Origin: Methylobacterium sp. | Lineage (GTDB): Bacteria; Pseudomonadota; Alphaproteobacteria; Rhizobiales; Beijerinckiaceae | Length of the DNA: 64,000 bases | Direction of reading: 5' to 3' | Assembly: GCF_019745455.1 (NCBI RefSeq) | Contig: NZ_JAIETD010000034.1 | Coordinates: 1 to 64,000 of the forward strand | Part shown: positions 45,454 to 53,737 of the stretch, piece by piece | Numbering within the stretch: position 1 is the stretch's first letter | Layout: each line of letters begins with the position of its first letter | Notes under the pieces: generated by a model | The model's database searches: none | The model's input: only the letters and a program-made list of their open reading frames with translations | What the model was told of the DNA's origin: nothing | Position numbers and translations under genes: made by a program

Positions 45454-45656
45454 ACGATCGAAAGTTTTCGCCGGTGGCAACTCCGCCTTGCCCTGTCTGC
45501 GCCAAGCCGGCGAAACCCGAGTTCCAGCCGTTCTGCTCGGCGCGGTGCGCCGACGTCGATCTCGGACGCTGGCTGACGGACCGCTACGCTATCCCGACCC
45601 CGATCGACGAAGAAGAGGACGCCCCGAAGCCGGGAGGGACCGAACCGTCGCAATAG
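45450..45656 (+). CDS. yacG: DNA gyrase inhibitor YacG
   Basis: A 68-residue zinc protein with [20 protein letters not shown] followed by [16 protein letters not shown], the exact YacG pattern (four Cys ligands, then a DLxxW segment). In E. coli it binds GyrB and blocks DNA binding. The acidic C-terminal tail is normal. It overlaps maf by ATGA. Confidence 0.95.
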   Translation: MNDRKFSPVATPPCPVCAKPAKPEFQPFCSARCADVDLGRWLTDRYAIPTPIDEEEDAPKPGGTEPSQ

Positions 45657-45759
45657 TCCGGAAACGCTCCAAAGGGACCGTGCACGACGAGGCTGGACAC
45701 GGCGGTTCTCACTCCTTATACGCGCCACTCAGGCCGAGCCGCCGAGCGGTTTTGCCTTT

Positions 45760-45835
45760 GCCCAGGTAGCTCAGTTGGTAGAGCATGCGACTGAAAATCG
45801 CAGTGTCGGCGGTTCGATTCCGTCCCTGGGCACCA
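45760..45835 (+). tRNA. tRNA-Phe (GAA)
   Basis: A complete cloverleaf. The acceptor stem is GCCCAGG/CCTGGGC, the D-arm contains AGCTCAGTTGGTAGAGC, and the anticodon stem TGCGA/TCGCA encloses loop CTGAAAA with anticodon GAA. The T-arm contains GGTTCGATTCC, and CCA is encoded at 45833-45835. Confidence 0.98.
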
Positions 45836-45989
45836 CGCTCCTACTGAGCCTCGCCGATCGCCGGCAATCGTCGAACATGCTGAGCCGGAGACGAGTTTCG
45901 GCTGCGTACCGTCGTGTTCAGACAAGACCCGGGTGCGGGCGCCCTTCGCAGAGAGCCAATCCAAACCCGCGAATTGGGCGGCTATGCGC

Positions 45990-46157
45990 TCACCCTCCGC
46001 CGATCCCGCTCGTAATCTTGCCCGTGCCATCGCAATCGACACAGGGCCGCGAGTCGATGCTTCCAGACCCGCTGCAAGCTGGGCATAGGTCTTCGCCGGT
46101 GCCCTCAGTTCCCGGTACGGCCTCGTCAGCCGGCTTCGTCGTTTCCCGATCCGTCAT
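45990..46157 (-). CDS. Small CxxCxGxG zinc-finger-like protein (55 aa)
   Basis: A 55-residue frame with a strong RBS (GGAGGGAGG) upstream of the ATG at 46157. The product has an acidic N terminus (MTDRETTKPADEAVPGTEGT) and then two CxxCxGxG units, CPACSGSG (Cys25, Cys28) and CVDCDGTG (Cys39, Cys42), ending GKITSGIGGG. Two such units together make one zinc site in DnaJ-type cysteine-rich domains. It is probably a stand-alone zinc or chaperone-accessory peptide; function is unknown. Confidence 0.75.
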   Translation of the reverse strand: MTDRETTKPADEAVPGTEGTGEDLCPACSGSGSIDSRPCVDCDGTGKITSGIGGG

Positions 46158-46358
46158 TGCGGCCTCCCTCCACTAACGGCCAACCTCGCCCCCAGACCCG
46201 ACGTTCCTCTTCTCACGGTCATGGGGTCTGGAATGGTCCGGCCGCCGACGTGACGTCACCGCATCGTTGCTGCTCGACGCATCGGCATCCTCCACGATGA
46301 ACACCTCCCTTCTGTCGGAGGTTGATGAGAAATCACGATAATGCTTGGAGGAAAGCAC

Positions 46359-46973
46359 ATGGCGCGGTTCAACATGATCTTCGGAGCGGCGGTGCTCTCG
46401 GTTGCCAGCCTGTCGAGTGTGGCTTCCCATGCGCAGGAAGGCGGCCCCTGCACCGACGATATTGCCAAGGTGAAACGGACGCTTGGTACCCAGGTCGGCC
46501 TTGGGGCACCGGTATCCGAACCCGATTACGGCCAGCGGAAGGGTCCGAGCAATACGTCCGGTCAAGGCGCGACAGCCGGCACGACAGGTAGCACGGATAA
46601 ACCTATCGGAACGTCGGAGACGGATCGGGCACAGAAGGGCGGCGCCTCCCGCGAAAGCGGTGGATCGCCGGGCACAGTCGGCGGTGTTTCCGGATCGGTG
46701 GGCGCTGCCACCGGAGCGGGTCAGGCGGATGCGGTCGGGAGCGGCCGGATCGCAACCTCACCGGAAGATGTCCGCCGTCAGTCGGAGAACAGGCCTACGG
46801 CCGCCGCAGCGGCAGCCCAGGGCGGAACAGCATCGGCCGGAGCGAGCCTCTCATCAGAGGACAAGACGTCCCAGGCAAAGATGGCACTGCAGCGGGCGGT
46901 GGACCTCAATGCCAAGGGAGACGGGTCTTGCCGCGAGGCGGTCAAGCAGGCCCAGGATCTGATGCCGAAATGA
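46359..46973 (+). CDS. Secreted Gly/Ser/Ala-rich hypothetical protein
   Basis: A 204-residue protein with TTGGAGGAAAG before the ATG at 46359. A signal peptide ends SSVASHAQ. The mature part has a short conserved-looking start with a Cys (GGPCTDDIAKVKRTLGTQ), about 110 residues of disordered Gly/Ser/Ala/Thr sequence, and a helical C terminus (AKMALQRAVDLNAKGDGSCR) with another Cys. One inter-domain disulfide is possible. I do not recognise the family. Confidence 0.7.
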   Translation: MARFNMIFGAAVLSVASLSSVASHAQEGGPCTDDIAKVKRTLGTQVGLGAPVSEPDYGQRKGPSNTSGQGATAGTTGSTDKPIGTSETDRAQKGGASRESGGSPGTVGGVSGSVGAATGAGQADAVGSGRIATSPEDVRRQSENRPTAAAAAAQGGTASAGASLSSEDKTSQAKMALQRAVDLNAKGDGSCREAVKQAQDLMPK

Positions 46974-47278
46974 CGTTCTCGTCGACGCGGCGCTCACGCG
47001 CCGCGACTTCTCGCGAGGATAGCACCTGCTTCAGAGGGGCTCCGGGGTTCTCCAAGGTTCGATGGACGGAGCCGCGGCTTCGCGGCGGCTAGAGGCGTAC
47101 AACCACCAGGAGGTTTGTGACAGGAGGCGAACTCTTGCCGAGGTCATTTCGGTTCGTGATAGCTTCACTCATCATCCGCTATCGATAGCAGGCGCGGATG
47201 AGGGGAGCCGCGTGCGCTTTCGCCTGCAACCCCCGTGCAGCATACATGGCCTTTGCATCGGGCGCCGACATCGTTCCA
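46974..47278. other. Intergenic region before the Crp/Fnr gene
   Basis: About 300 bases. A 7-bp hairpin (GCGGCGC TCAC GCGCCGC, 46987-47004) follows the upstream stop but has no T-run. An AGGAGG-TTT-GTG at about 47110 opens a 23-codon frame (MTGGELLPRSFRFVIASLII...) that could be a leader peptide; nothing else supports it. Confidence 0.4.
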
Positions 47279-47977
47279 ATGATCCGAAAGCTAGAGAGCA
47301 TAGCCCAGCTCTCACCCGATGAGCGGCAGGCCCTGGACAGCCTCCCCATAACCCGCAAGCGAATCGACGCGCATGAAGACATCGTGCGCGAAGGCGACAG
47401 GCCGTCGCAATGCTGCCTGCTCCTGCAGGGCTGGGCTTTCCGTTACAAGCTCCTCGACGACGGCAAGCGACAGATCCTTTCGCTGTACGTGCCAGGCGAT
47501 ATTCCCGATCTGCAGAGCCTGCACCTGCGCGTGATGGATCACAACCTTGCGGCTCTGACGCCCTCGACAGTCGCCTTCATCCCCCATGATGCCCTTCGGG
47601 ATCTCACGGCCCGCTTTCCCGGGCTGACGATGGCGCTTTGGCGCGACACCCTGATCGATTCATCGATCGCACGCGAGTGGATGACGAATATCGGCCGCCG
47701 GTCGACCCATGGCCGCATCGCCCACCTATTCTGCGAGATCTACCTGAAGCTGCATGCGGTTGGCCTCGCCAGCGAGTACCGCTGCGAGATGGCGCCGACC
47801 CAAAACGAGATCGCCGATGCGATCGGCGTGTCGAACGTCCACGTCAATCGCGTATTGCAAGACCTGAGAGCCAACGGGCTGATCGCATACCATGGCAACG
47901 ATCTGGTGATCCGCGACTGGGGGGCGCTGGTGAGATTGGCGCAATACGACCCGGCCTATCTTCATCTCGACGACTGA
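47279..47977 (+). CDS. Crp/Fnr family transcriptional regulator
   Basis: A 232-residue regulator. The cyclic-nucleotide-type beta-roll (about 20-130) includes IVREGDRPSQCCLLLQGWAF and ILSLYVPGDIPDLQSLHL. A dimer helix follows, then the helix-turn-helix (about 165-220) with MAPTQNEIADAIGVSNVHVN as recognition region. No FNR-type N-terminal Cys cluster is present, so an oxygen-sensing Fe-S cluster is unlikely. The effector is unknown. The start at 47279 is preferred over 47246. Confidence 0.9.
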   Translation: MIRKLESIAQLSPDERQALDSLPITRKRIDAHEDIVREGDRPSQCCLLLQGWAFRYKLLDDGKRQILSLYVPGDIPDLQSLHLRVMDHNLAALTPSTVAFIPHDALRDLTARFPGLTMALWRDTLIDSSIAREWMTNIGRRSTHGRIAHLFCEIYLKLHAVGLASEYRCEMAPTQNEIADAIGVSNVHVNRVLQDLRANGLIAYHGNDLVIRDWGALVRLAQYDPAYLHLDD

Positions 47978-48077
47978 CCGAACCGCGCACGGCTATCAAA
48001 ACTTGGCCGACGATGAAGGAATGAATTGCCCTGGAAGCCGCGAGCGTCGCCGACAGTCGCATCGCCCCTTGCTGCGA

Positions 48078-48317
48078 TCACAAGGTTTGCCACTCTCCGA
48101 CGAGCGTGAGGGTCGCCTTGTAGACTACGCGTCCCTCTTCGTCGCGAACGCTGGCACAGAAGGTTCGCCTGTCTCCATCGGGGAGCTTCTCGCGAGCCAT
48201 GTCGGGCAGCACCGAGAGCGCAGCTCTCCGAGCCGCCTCCACATCCGTCAGGCCTTCGGCATCGTCGCCTTCGACCAGCAATTCGTCGTCATTCGTGTCA
48301 ATCGTATAACGCGGCAC
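48078..48317 (-). CDS. DUF6894-like small protein (79 aa)
   Basis: A 79-residue protein starting MPRYTIDTNDDELLVEGDDA, with DVEAARRAALSVLPDMAREK and a C-terminal beta segment ending VYKATLTLVGEWQTL. MPRYxxxT at the start, an internal alpha-helix and a final strand pair match the DUF6894 group common in Methylobacterium. Function unknown. A second member lies 200 bp away on the same strand. Confidence 0.75.
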   Translation of the reverse strand: MPRYTIDTNDDELLVEGDDAEGLTDVEAARRAALSVLPDMAREKLPDGDRRTFCASVRDEEGRVVYKATLTLVGEWQTL

Positions 48318-48518
48318 ACTATGACTCCCGACCGAGACCTCTCACTTTTAACTTCCAGTAACGGGGCCGGTTTCCAGATCACGCATATCCGATCGTCATC
48401 GGCGGACGGAACCTTCGGCGCCAGAACGCCCGAAAGGATCGTTTCTCGGAAGCGGAACGGACCGTGTCGATAAGCTAACCGTCGAGACTCTATTTGAAAA
48501 AGCGTTCAATGCGGATGG

Positions 48519-48776
48519 TCAGTGCAAGACGGCATCCTGGGTGGTCTCTAACGCCATCGCTTCGGCGAACGGAAATTCGAAGACGATCTCTCCATCTTCG
48601 TCCGTGACCACGAGGACGGCCGAGAACAGTCGAGGCTGATCCTTCGCTTCACGCAACGTCGCCATGATCGTATCGCGGGCCGTCTGCCAGGCATGGTCGG
48701 CGTCACGAAGCTGCTGCCCACTCGGATCGGTAATATGGACCTCGCCGATCTGCGTACCGAAATAATATCGGGGCAT
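48519..48776 (-). CDS. DUF6894 family small protein (85 aa)
   Basis: An 85-residue protein starting MPRYYFGTQIGEVHITDPSG. A helix (DADHAWQTARDTIMATLREA) and strands SAVLVVTDEDGEIVFEFPF follow. This is the clear DUF6894 pattern (MPRYYF, aligned Asp-Gly-Glu turn). AGGTG precedes the ATG at 48776. Function unknown, though the fold is probably small alpha/beta. Confidence 0.8.
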   Translation of the reverse strand: MPRYYFGTQIGEVHITDPSGQQLRDADHAWQTARDTIMATLREAKDQPRLFSAVLVVTDEDGEIVFEFPFAEAMALETTQDAVLH

Positions 48777-48891
48777 CGTGCCACCTCTTGGTTCATCACC
48801 TTGAACTGGCCTGCATGGGGCCATCGGCTTGAACAGCGCTCACAGCCACGCGGGGTTCCCCACCAAGAACCATCCGTCTGTCGGGATCGCC

Positions 48892-49611
48892 TCAACTCTT
48901 CTCTTCGATCGTACGGTCCTGCAGGCTCTGGCCGCGATAGCCGGTCGCGAGGACGTACAACTCGCTCGAATCCGCACGGCTAGCATTCGGCTTCACATGG
49001 CGGACCACCGCGAAATCTCGTTTGAGGTCGGCAAGCAGCGTACCTTCGGTACCGCCCTGGAAAACCTTGGCGAGATAGGCGCCACCGGGAGCCAGGATCT
49101 CGCGTGCGAATTCAGCCGCGGTCTCGGCGAGGCCGATGATGCGCAGGTGGTCGGTCTGCTTGTGGCCTGTCGTATTCGCCGCCATGTCGGACAGGACAAG
49201 ATCCGCCTTCCCGCCCAGGAGGTCCGTGAGCCGTTCCGGCGCCGCCGGATCGAGGAAGTCGAGGGTAATGAATTCGACCCCCACCATCGGCTCGATCTCC
49301 AGGAGGTCGATCCCGACGATGCGGCCGCCGGGGCCGACGACCTTCGCCGCTACCTGCGACCAACCGCCCGGCGCTGCGCCGAGATCGACGATCCGCTGGT
49401 TGGGCTTCAGGATCTTGAAGCGCTCGTCGATCTCGAGGAGCTTGAACGCCGCGCGGGATCGGTAACCCTCGCGTTTGGCCCGTGCTACGTAGGGGTCGTT
49501 GAGCTGGCGCTCCAGCCATCGCTTCTGCGACGCGGTGCGCCCGCGACCGGTCTTCACCCGCTGCTTGAGCTCGCCGCGAAGGCCGCCTCCGGCGCCTCTC
49601 CTGTCTGTCAC
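48892..49611 (-). CDS. rlmE: 23S rRNA (uridine-2552-2'-O)-methyltransferase
   Basis: A 239-residue RrmJ/FtsJ enzyme. A basic N-terminal extension (residues 1-40) leads into YRSRAAFKLLEIDERFKIL with the first catalytic Lys. The SAM motif IVDLGAAPGGWSQVAA, catalytic Asp in VLSDMAANTTGHKQTDH, second Lys in YLAKVFQGG and Glu in SSELYVLATGY complete the K-D-K-E tetrad. It acts late in 50S assembly. Its start overlaps the stop of the Ppx/GppA gene by 4 bases. Confidence 0.95.
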   Translation of the reverse strand: MTDRRGAGGGLRGELKQRVKTGRGRTASQKRWLERQLNDPYVARAKREGYRSRAAFKLLEIDERFKILKPNQRIVDLGAAPGGWSQVAAKVVGPGGRIVGIDLLEIEPMVGVEFITLDFLDPAAPERLTDLLGGKADLVLSDMAANTTGHKQTDHLRIIGLAETAAEFAREILAPGGAYLAKVFQGGTEGTLLADLKRDFAVVRHVKPNASRADSSELYVLATGYRGQSLQDRTIEEKS

Positions 49612-50708
49612 CGGCCAGATCCACGGCGCCAGACGCCGTCCTCACGCATCATGTTCATCAACAGACCTTCACGCAGGCCGCGATCAGCGATCCGCAGGCG
49701 TTCAGACGGAAAAGCGCGGCGGATCGCTTCCAGGATGGCGCAGCCGGCGAGGACGAGGTCGGCGCGGTCTCGTCCGATACAGGGGTTGTCGGCTCGCTGG
49801 TCGAGCCGCGTATCGAGGAGATCGTCGATCGCGCCGCTGACCTCGCCGTCGCTCATCCACAGCCCGTCGACGCGTCGACGTTCGTAGCGGGCGAGGCGCA
49901 GATGCATGGCGGCGAGGGTCGTCACCGTGCCGGAGGTTCCGAGCAGGTGGAAATGGCGGGCATTGGCCGCGGGGGCCGCACGGATGGCAAACCGCGACAG
50001 GAGGTCCGCGACCTCCTCGACCATGCCTTCGAACATCAGCCGCGTCACTTCGGCACCGCCATGGCGCTCGGCCAGCGTCACGACGCCCACGGGAAGCGAA
50101 TCCCAGGCGCGGATGCGCAACGTCGGATCGGTCGAAGGGTTGGTGGCGGCGCCATCGAGCCATGCGATCTCGGTGGATCCGCCGCCGATATCGAAGATCA
50201 CCACGGATTCCGCGTAAGGATCGGCCAGCGCGGCACAGCCGGTAACGGCCAGATAGGCCTCGGTCTGGCGATCGACGATCTCGAGATCGAGGCCGACCTC
50301 GTCACGCACACGCTCGACGAAATCTGCGCCGTTCACGGCGAGACGGCAGGCTTCGGTGGCGATGATCTTGGCCCGGACGACGCCGCGGGCTTCCATCTTC
50401 GAGCGGCAGATCCTGAGGGCTTCGAGAGTACGGGCAATCGCGGCCTCGCTCAGCCTGTCGGAGGTGCCGAGCCCTTCCCCGAGCCTGACGATCCGTGAGA
50501 AGGCGTCCACGACCCGGAAGCCGTATGCGGCAGCCTCCGCGATCAGAAGGCGGCAGTTATTGGTGCCGAGATCGAGGGCCGCATAGGCATTGCGGCGGCC
50601 AATACGCGTTGGGCCGCCCGAGGTGACGAGCCGGGCACCGGAAACCTCGTCGCCCGTCGGCTGGCCGGCGGGCGGGGCCGGCAGTGTCGCCGCACTCTCT
50701 TCCCTCAT
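49608..50708 (-). CDS. Ppx/GppA family phosphatase
   Basis: A 366-residue ASKHA-fold phosphatase with AYAALDLGTNNCRLLIAEA (phosphate loop 1), IIATEACRLAVNG, IVDRQTEAYLAVTGC, VVIFDIGGGSTEIAWLD (loop 2) and GTSGTVTTLAAMHL. It hydrolyses polyphosphate or pppGpp; the sequence does not decide which. The ATG at 50708 is chosen. An in-frame TTG at 50798 would add 30 low-complexity residues. It is coupled to rlmE. Confidence 0.88.
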   Translation of the reverse strand: MREESAATLPAPPAGQPTGDEVSGARLVTSGGPTRIGRRNAYAALDLGTNNCRLLIAEAAAYGFRVVDAFSRIVRLGEGLGTSDRLSEAAIARTLEALRICRSKMEARGVVRAKIIATEACRLAVNGADFVERVRDEVGLDLEIVDRQTEAYLAVTGCAALADPYAESVVIFDIGGGSTEIAWLDGAATNPSTDPTLRIRAWDSLPVGVVTLAERHGGAEVTRLMFEGMVEEVADLLSRFAIRAAPAANARHFHLLGTSGTVTTLAAMHLRLARYERRRVDGLWMSDGEVSGAIDDLLDTRLDQRADNPCIGRDRADLVLAGCAILEAIRRAFPSERLRIADRGLREGLLMNMMREDGVWRRGSGR

Positions 50709-50840
50709 CGGGGCGCCAGATTCCTCGGTCGCGGCTCGGGGCGCGCCGCCCCGGCCATCATTCGTGACCGAAACTACAGGGCTTGCGGGGAACTGCAAAG
50801 AGTTCCTGCGGCAGCGCTCCGGGACAATGCCGGGGAGCCC

Positions 50841-51308
50841 TCAGCCCTTGCCGCCAGCCGCCATCCGCGGCACCGGTCGCAACAGGCTCTTGACCTGCGA
50901 GAAGGGGCGCGGCCGGTTGATCACCTCGTCGAGGTGCGACCAAAGCGTCTTCGGAGAGAATGGCTTGGCGATGATCTCGTTGACGCCGATGGAGATGGCG
51001 CGATCAACGACGTTGCGGCGCGGCTGCGCCAGCATCAAGATGATCGGCACGGTCGGCGAGGGAGACGTCATCGGCGTGCGGGCGAGGCGGATGAACTCCT
51101 CGCCGGAGAGGATCGCGAGATCCCAGTCGATGATCGTGAGGTCGGGCTTGCTCTCGGCCAGTACGCCGAGCGCCTCAGCGCCGTCCGGAGCCTCGAGAAC
51201 CCGCTTGATCCCGACGCGCATGAGCATGTCGCGCACGATACGCCGGATATACAGGCTTTCGTCGACGACAAGGGCCGACAGGTCGGGAAATGACGGGGTT
51301 GCGATCAT
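50841..51308 (-). CDS. Single-domain response regulator
   Basis: A 155-residue receiver: acidic pair Asp16-Glu17 (ALVVDESLYIRRIVRDML), phospho-acceptor Asp61 (LTIIDWDLAILSGEEF) and Lys115 (IIAKPFSPKTL). The Thr/Ser switch residue region reads ILMLAQ, without the usual Thr/Ser-Ala. The last 30 residues are a basic tail (NRPRPFSQVKSLLRPVPR) and not an output domain. It probably works by protein interaction, as CheY-like or phosphorelay proteins do. No kinase gene is adjacent. Confidence 0.9.
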   Translation of the reverse strand: MIATPSFPDLSALVVDESLYIRRIVRDMLMRVGIKRVLEAPDGAEALGVLAESKPDLTIIDWDLAILSGEEFIRLARTPMTSPSPTVPIILMLAQPRRNVVDRAISIGVNEIIAKPFSPKTLWSHLDEVINRPRPFSQVKSLLRPVPRMAAGGKG

Positions 51309-51665
51309 CGATCGTGTGTTCGGCCTCGCGCAGGCTCTTCAGCGCGTCACCGAAACCCTAGCCCGGCCAGCCTTTTTTCTTTCCTAATGTGATCGCTCGA
51401 ATCGTCCGGTATCCTCGCAGCCATCTGCAGAAGGGTTGCGCGAACCTGCAAAAAAGCGGGAGGCTAGGCCGGAAAGTGCAGGAACGGGCCACTCCGACAC
51501 CAGATGCGTCTTGCGATTGCGGCAGCTTTCGGTCAGGACTAGGGCGTTATTCTTGGTTACCGCTGCCGAGGGTAACGATTCTGTGTTTCGCGGCCTGTCT
51601 GGGACGGCGCGTTCACGGTGTCTTGAAGACTAATGGACGGCGGAACGGTTTTTGGCGAGCTTTCG
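51309..51665. other. Leader/promoter region of the cold-shock protein gene
   Basis: About 357 bases between divergent genes. It contains an inverted repeat GTTACC-N9-GGTAAC (51556-51576) about 90 bases before the cold-shock gene and a purine-rich stretch (gcaaaaaagcgggagg). Long structured leaders are common for cold-shock genes. I see no small ORF with support. Confidence 0.45.
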
Positions 51666-52439
51666 ATGGGACGTGGTCGTGATTTCAGGGGGCCGCAGAA
51701 GCGCGGCTTCGATGAGGGTGGAGCCGAGCCTCGGTGGCCGGATCAGGCTCCCCCGAGCGGTGGCTTCGGCGGTGGCTTCGGTGGCGGCGGTTTCGACCGT
51801 GGTCCCCCGCGCGCAGCGGCAGCCCCCTCCGGACCGGAGCGCGACGCGACGGTCAAGTGGTTCAACAAGGAGAAGGGCTTCGGTTTCGTCGAGCTGGCCG
51901 ACGGTTCGGGCGATGCCTTCCTCCACATCCGCGCCGTCGAGGCTGCGGGTCATGCCGACCTCCTTCCGGGCACCCGCCTGACGGTTCATACCGCTCAAGG
52001 CCAGAAGGGTCCCCAGGTGACCGACGTGACCAGCGTCGACACGTCCACGGCTGAAGCGGCTCCCCCGCCGCGTGAGGCCCGCGGACCCCGCACCGGCGGA
52101 TTCGGTGGTGGTGACCGTTACGGCGGCGGCGGTGGCGGCTATGGCGGCGGTGGCGGTGGCGACCGCTACGGCGGTGGCGGTGGCGGCGGTGGCGGTGGCG
52201 GTGGTGGGCGTTTCGCCAGCGGCCCCTCCACCGAGATGACCGGCACTGTGAAGTGGTATGATCCGGCCAAGGGCTTCGGTTTCGTGTCTGTCAACGACGG
52301 CGGCAAGGACGTCTTCGTTCACCGTTCGGCCCTGTCACGTGCTGGCCTCGATTCGCTGGCCGAAGGCCAGCAGGTCGTACTCGGCGTCGTCGAAGGTCAG
52401 AAGGGCCGCGAAGCCCAGAGCGTTCAGGTCGACGATTGA
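51666..52439 (+). CDS. Double cold-shock-domain protein with glycine-rich linker
   Basis: A 257-residue RNA-binding protein. CSD1 (about 60-125) has TVKWFNKEKGFGFVELADGS and DAFLHIRAV, and CSD2 (about 190-257) has GTVKWYDPAKGFGFVSVNDG and DVFVHRSAL, with RNP1 and RNP2 intact in both. The N-terminal 50 residues and the linker are Gly/Arg/Tyr-rich; the linker includes runs of up to 13 Gly encoded by GGC/GGT repeats (about 52104-52210). Such tails favour RNA binding and phase separation. The start MGRGRDFRGP at 51666 is preferred over 51633. Confidence 0.92.
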   Translation: MGRGRDFRGPQKRGFDEGGAEPRWPDQAPPSGGFGGGFGGGGFDRGPPRAAAAPSGPERDATVKWFNKEKGFGFVELADGSGDAFLHIRAVEAAGHADLLPGTRLTVHTAQGQKGPQVTDVTSVDTSTAEAAPPPREARGPRTGGFGGGDRYGGGGGGYGGGGGGDRYGGGGGGGGGGGGGRFASGPSTEMTGTVKWYDPAKGFGFVSVNDGGKDVFVHRSALSRAGLDSLAEGQQVVLGVVEGQKGREAQSVQVDD

Positions 52440-52549
52440 TCGTCTCTTGGTGATAGGGTTCGCCCCGTTACCGTCATCATGATCTGCAAGGTACAGAACG
52501 GCGGCCGAGAGGTCGCCGTTTCTCGTTGGAATCCGGAGTGAGCGAAAGC

Positions 52550-52828
52550 ATGCCTGGACGGACTCTTTGCGCCATCGCCTGTCTGACGGCTCTCTCGATC
52601 GATCGAGGGAGCACAGCGAAAGCCGACGACTTCACGGGGTTATATGGCGGGGTGAATGCGGGCTACGCCTTCGGCCGCGATCGCCAGAACAGCCCTGAGG
52701 CATTCAAGTCCGTTTCGCCGGACTCCTCGTCAGGCAACGAGGTGAACCTGCCGCCGAGCGCTGCCAGCGCGGCGCGCGCCATGAAGGCCGTGCCTCAGTC
52801 GAGCACGACTGTGAAACCTTCTCCCTGA
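52550..52828 (+). CDS. Small secreted protein with porin-like N terminus (92 aa)
   Basis: GGAG lies 11 nt before the ATG at 52550. A signal peptide (RTLCAIACLTALSIDRGSTA) is followed by DDFTGLYGGVNAGYAFGRDR, which resembles the first strand of Omp25/opacity-type beta-barrels, but only about 60 disordered residues follow. It is therefore either a truncated barrel gene or a small periplasmic protein. It is convergent with rpsD. Confidence 0.6.
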   Translation: MPGRTLCAIACLTALSIDRGSTAKADDFTGLYGGVNAGYAFGRDRQNSPEAFKSVSPDSSSGNEVNLPPSAASAARAMKAVPQSSTTVKPSP

Positions 52829-52877
52829 TCGGACGGTCCTTCGCACCGGCACGGCCGGGTGTGTGAGACCAGACGAC

Positions 52878-52905
52878 GAAAAAAGGGCCGCCCAGGGCGG
52901 CCCTT
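52878..52905 (-). terminator. Rho-independent terminator of rpsD
   Basis: An 11-bp stem (AAAGGGCCGCC / GGCGGCCCTTT) with a three-base loop. On the minus strand it is followed by TTT after the stem, forming a six-T run with the stem end. It sits 38 bases after rpsD and could also slow the convergent small gene's transcripts. Confidence 0.85.
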
Positions 52906-52942
52906 TCAATTCTCGACAGCGGAAAAAACCGCGTCGCAGAAC

Positions 52943-53560
52943 TCAGCGTGAGTAGAACTCGATCACGAGGTTCGGCTCCATCTGGACGGGATAGGGAACC
53001 TCGCCGAGACCGGGCACGCGGGTCACGCGGGCGGTCATCTTGGAGTGGTCGACCTCGATGTAGTCAGGGACATCGCGCTCGGCGAGCTGCGTAGCGACGA
53101 CGACGATCTCGAGCTGCTTCGAGGCTTCCTTCACCTCGATCACGTCACCCGGCTTCACCAAGTAGCTCGCGATGTTGACGCGCACGCCGTTGACCTTGAC
53201 GTGGCCGTGGTTGACGAACTGACGCGCCGCGAACGGGGTCGGTACGAACTTCGCGCGGTACACGACGGCATCGAGGCGGCGCTCGAGCAGGCCGACGAGG
53301 TTCTCGCCCGAATCGCCGCGTAGACGGATCGCCTCGGCGTAGTAGCGGCGGAACTGCTTCTCGGTGATGTTGGCGTAATAGCCCTTGAGCTTCTGCTTGG
53401 CGCGCAGCTGCGTGCCGAAGTCGGACATCTTGCCCTTGCGGCGCTGACCGTGCTGGCCAGGGCCATATTCGCGCCGGTTCACGGGGCTCTTGGGGCGGCC
53501 CCAGATATTCTGGCCCATGCGGCGATCGAGCTTGTGCTTCGCCTGAATGCGTTTCGACAT
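52943..53560 (-). CDS. rpsD: 30S ribosomal protein S4
   Basis: A 205-residue protein. The N terminus [20 protein letters not shown] is followed by the S4 core [20 protein letters not shown] and the S4 RNA-binding domain ([33 protein letters not shown]). GAGAGGAA precedes the ATG at 53560. It stands alone rather than in the alpha operon, as usual for alphaproteobacteria. Confidence 0.97.
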   Translation of the reverse strand: MSKRIQAKHKLDRRMGQNIWGRPKSPVNRREYGPGQHGQRRKGKMSDFGTQLRAKQKLKGYYANITEKQFRRYYAEAIRLRGDSGENLVGLLERRLDAVVYRAKFVPTPFAARQFVNHGHVKVNGVRVNIASYLVKPGDVIEVKEASKQLEIVVVATQLAERDVPDYIEVDHSKMTARVTRVPGLGEVPYPVQMEPNLVIEFYSR

Positions 53561-53737
53561 CGCGATTCCTCTCAACGAGTGAGATACGAGGAACGCGCCC
53601 TCCTCTTCCCGGATGAAACGGGACGACAGGGCGACGCGAAGCCGCCCACGGGTGCGTATGAAAATGCGACGGGGCCCCTCATCGGAGCCCCGCCAGCAGC
53701 GCGTCCGTACTTCAGAAGCAGCCTTGGGTCAATTGAA

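Noticed and set aside
45716..46042. A 108-codon minus-strand reading frame across the tRNA gene
   Set aside because: Its middle is the antisense translation of tRNA-Phe, a well-known artefact, and it overlaps the better-supported 55-residue gene.
52104..52210. Regular GGC/GGT repeats that could be mistaken for a repeat array
   Set aside because: They encode the in-frame glycine linker of the cold-shock protein and lack the spacer structure of a CRISPR array.
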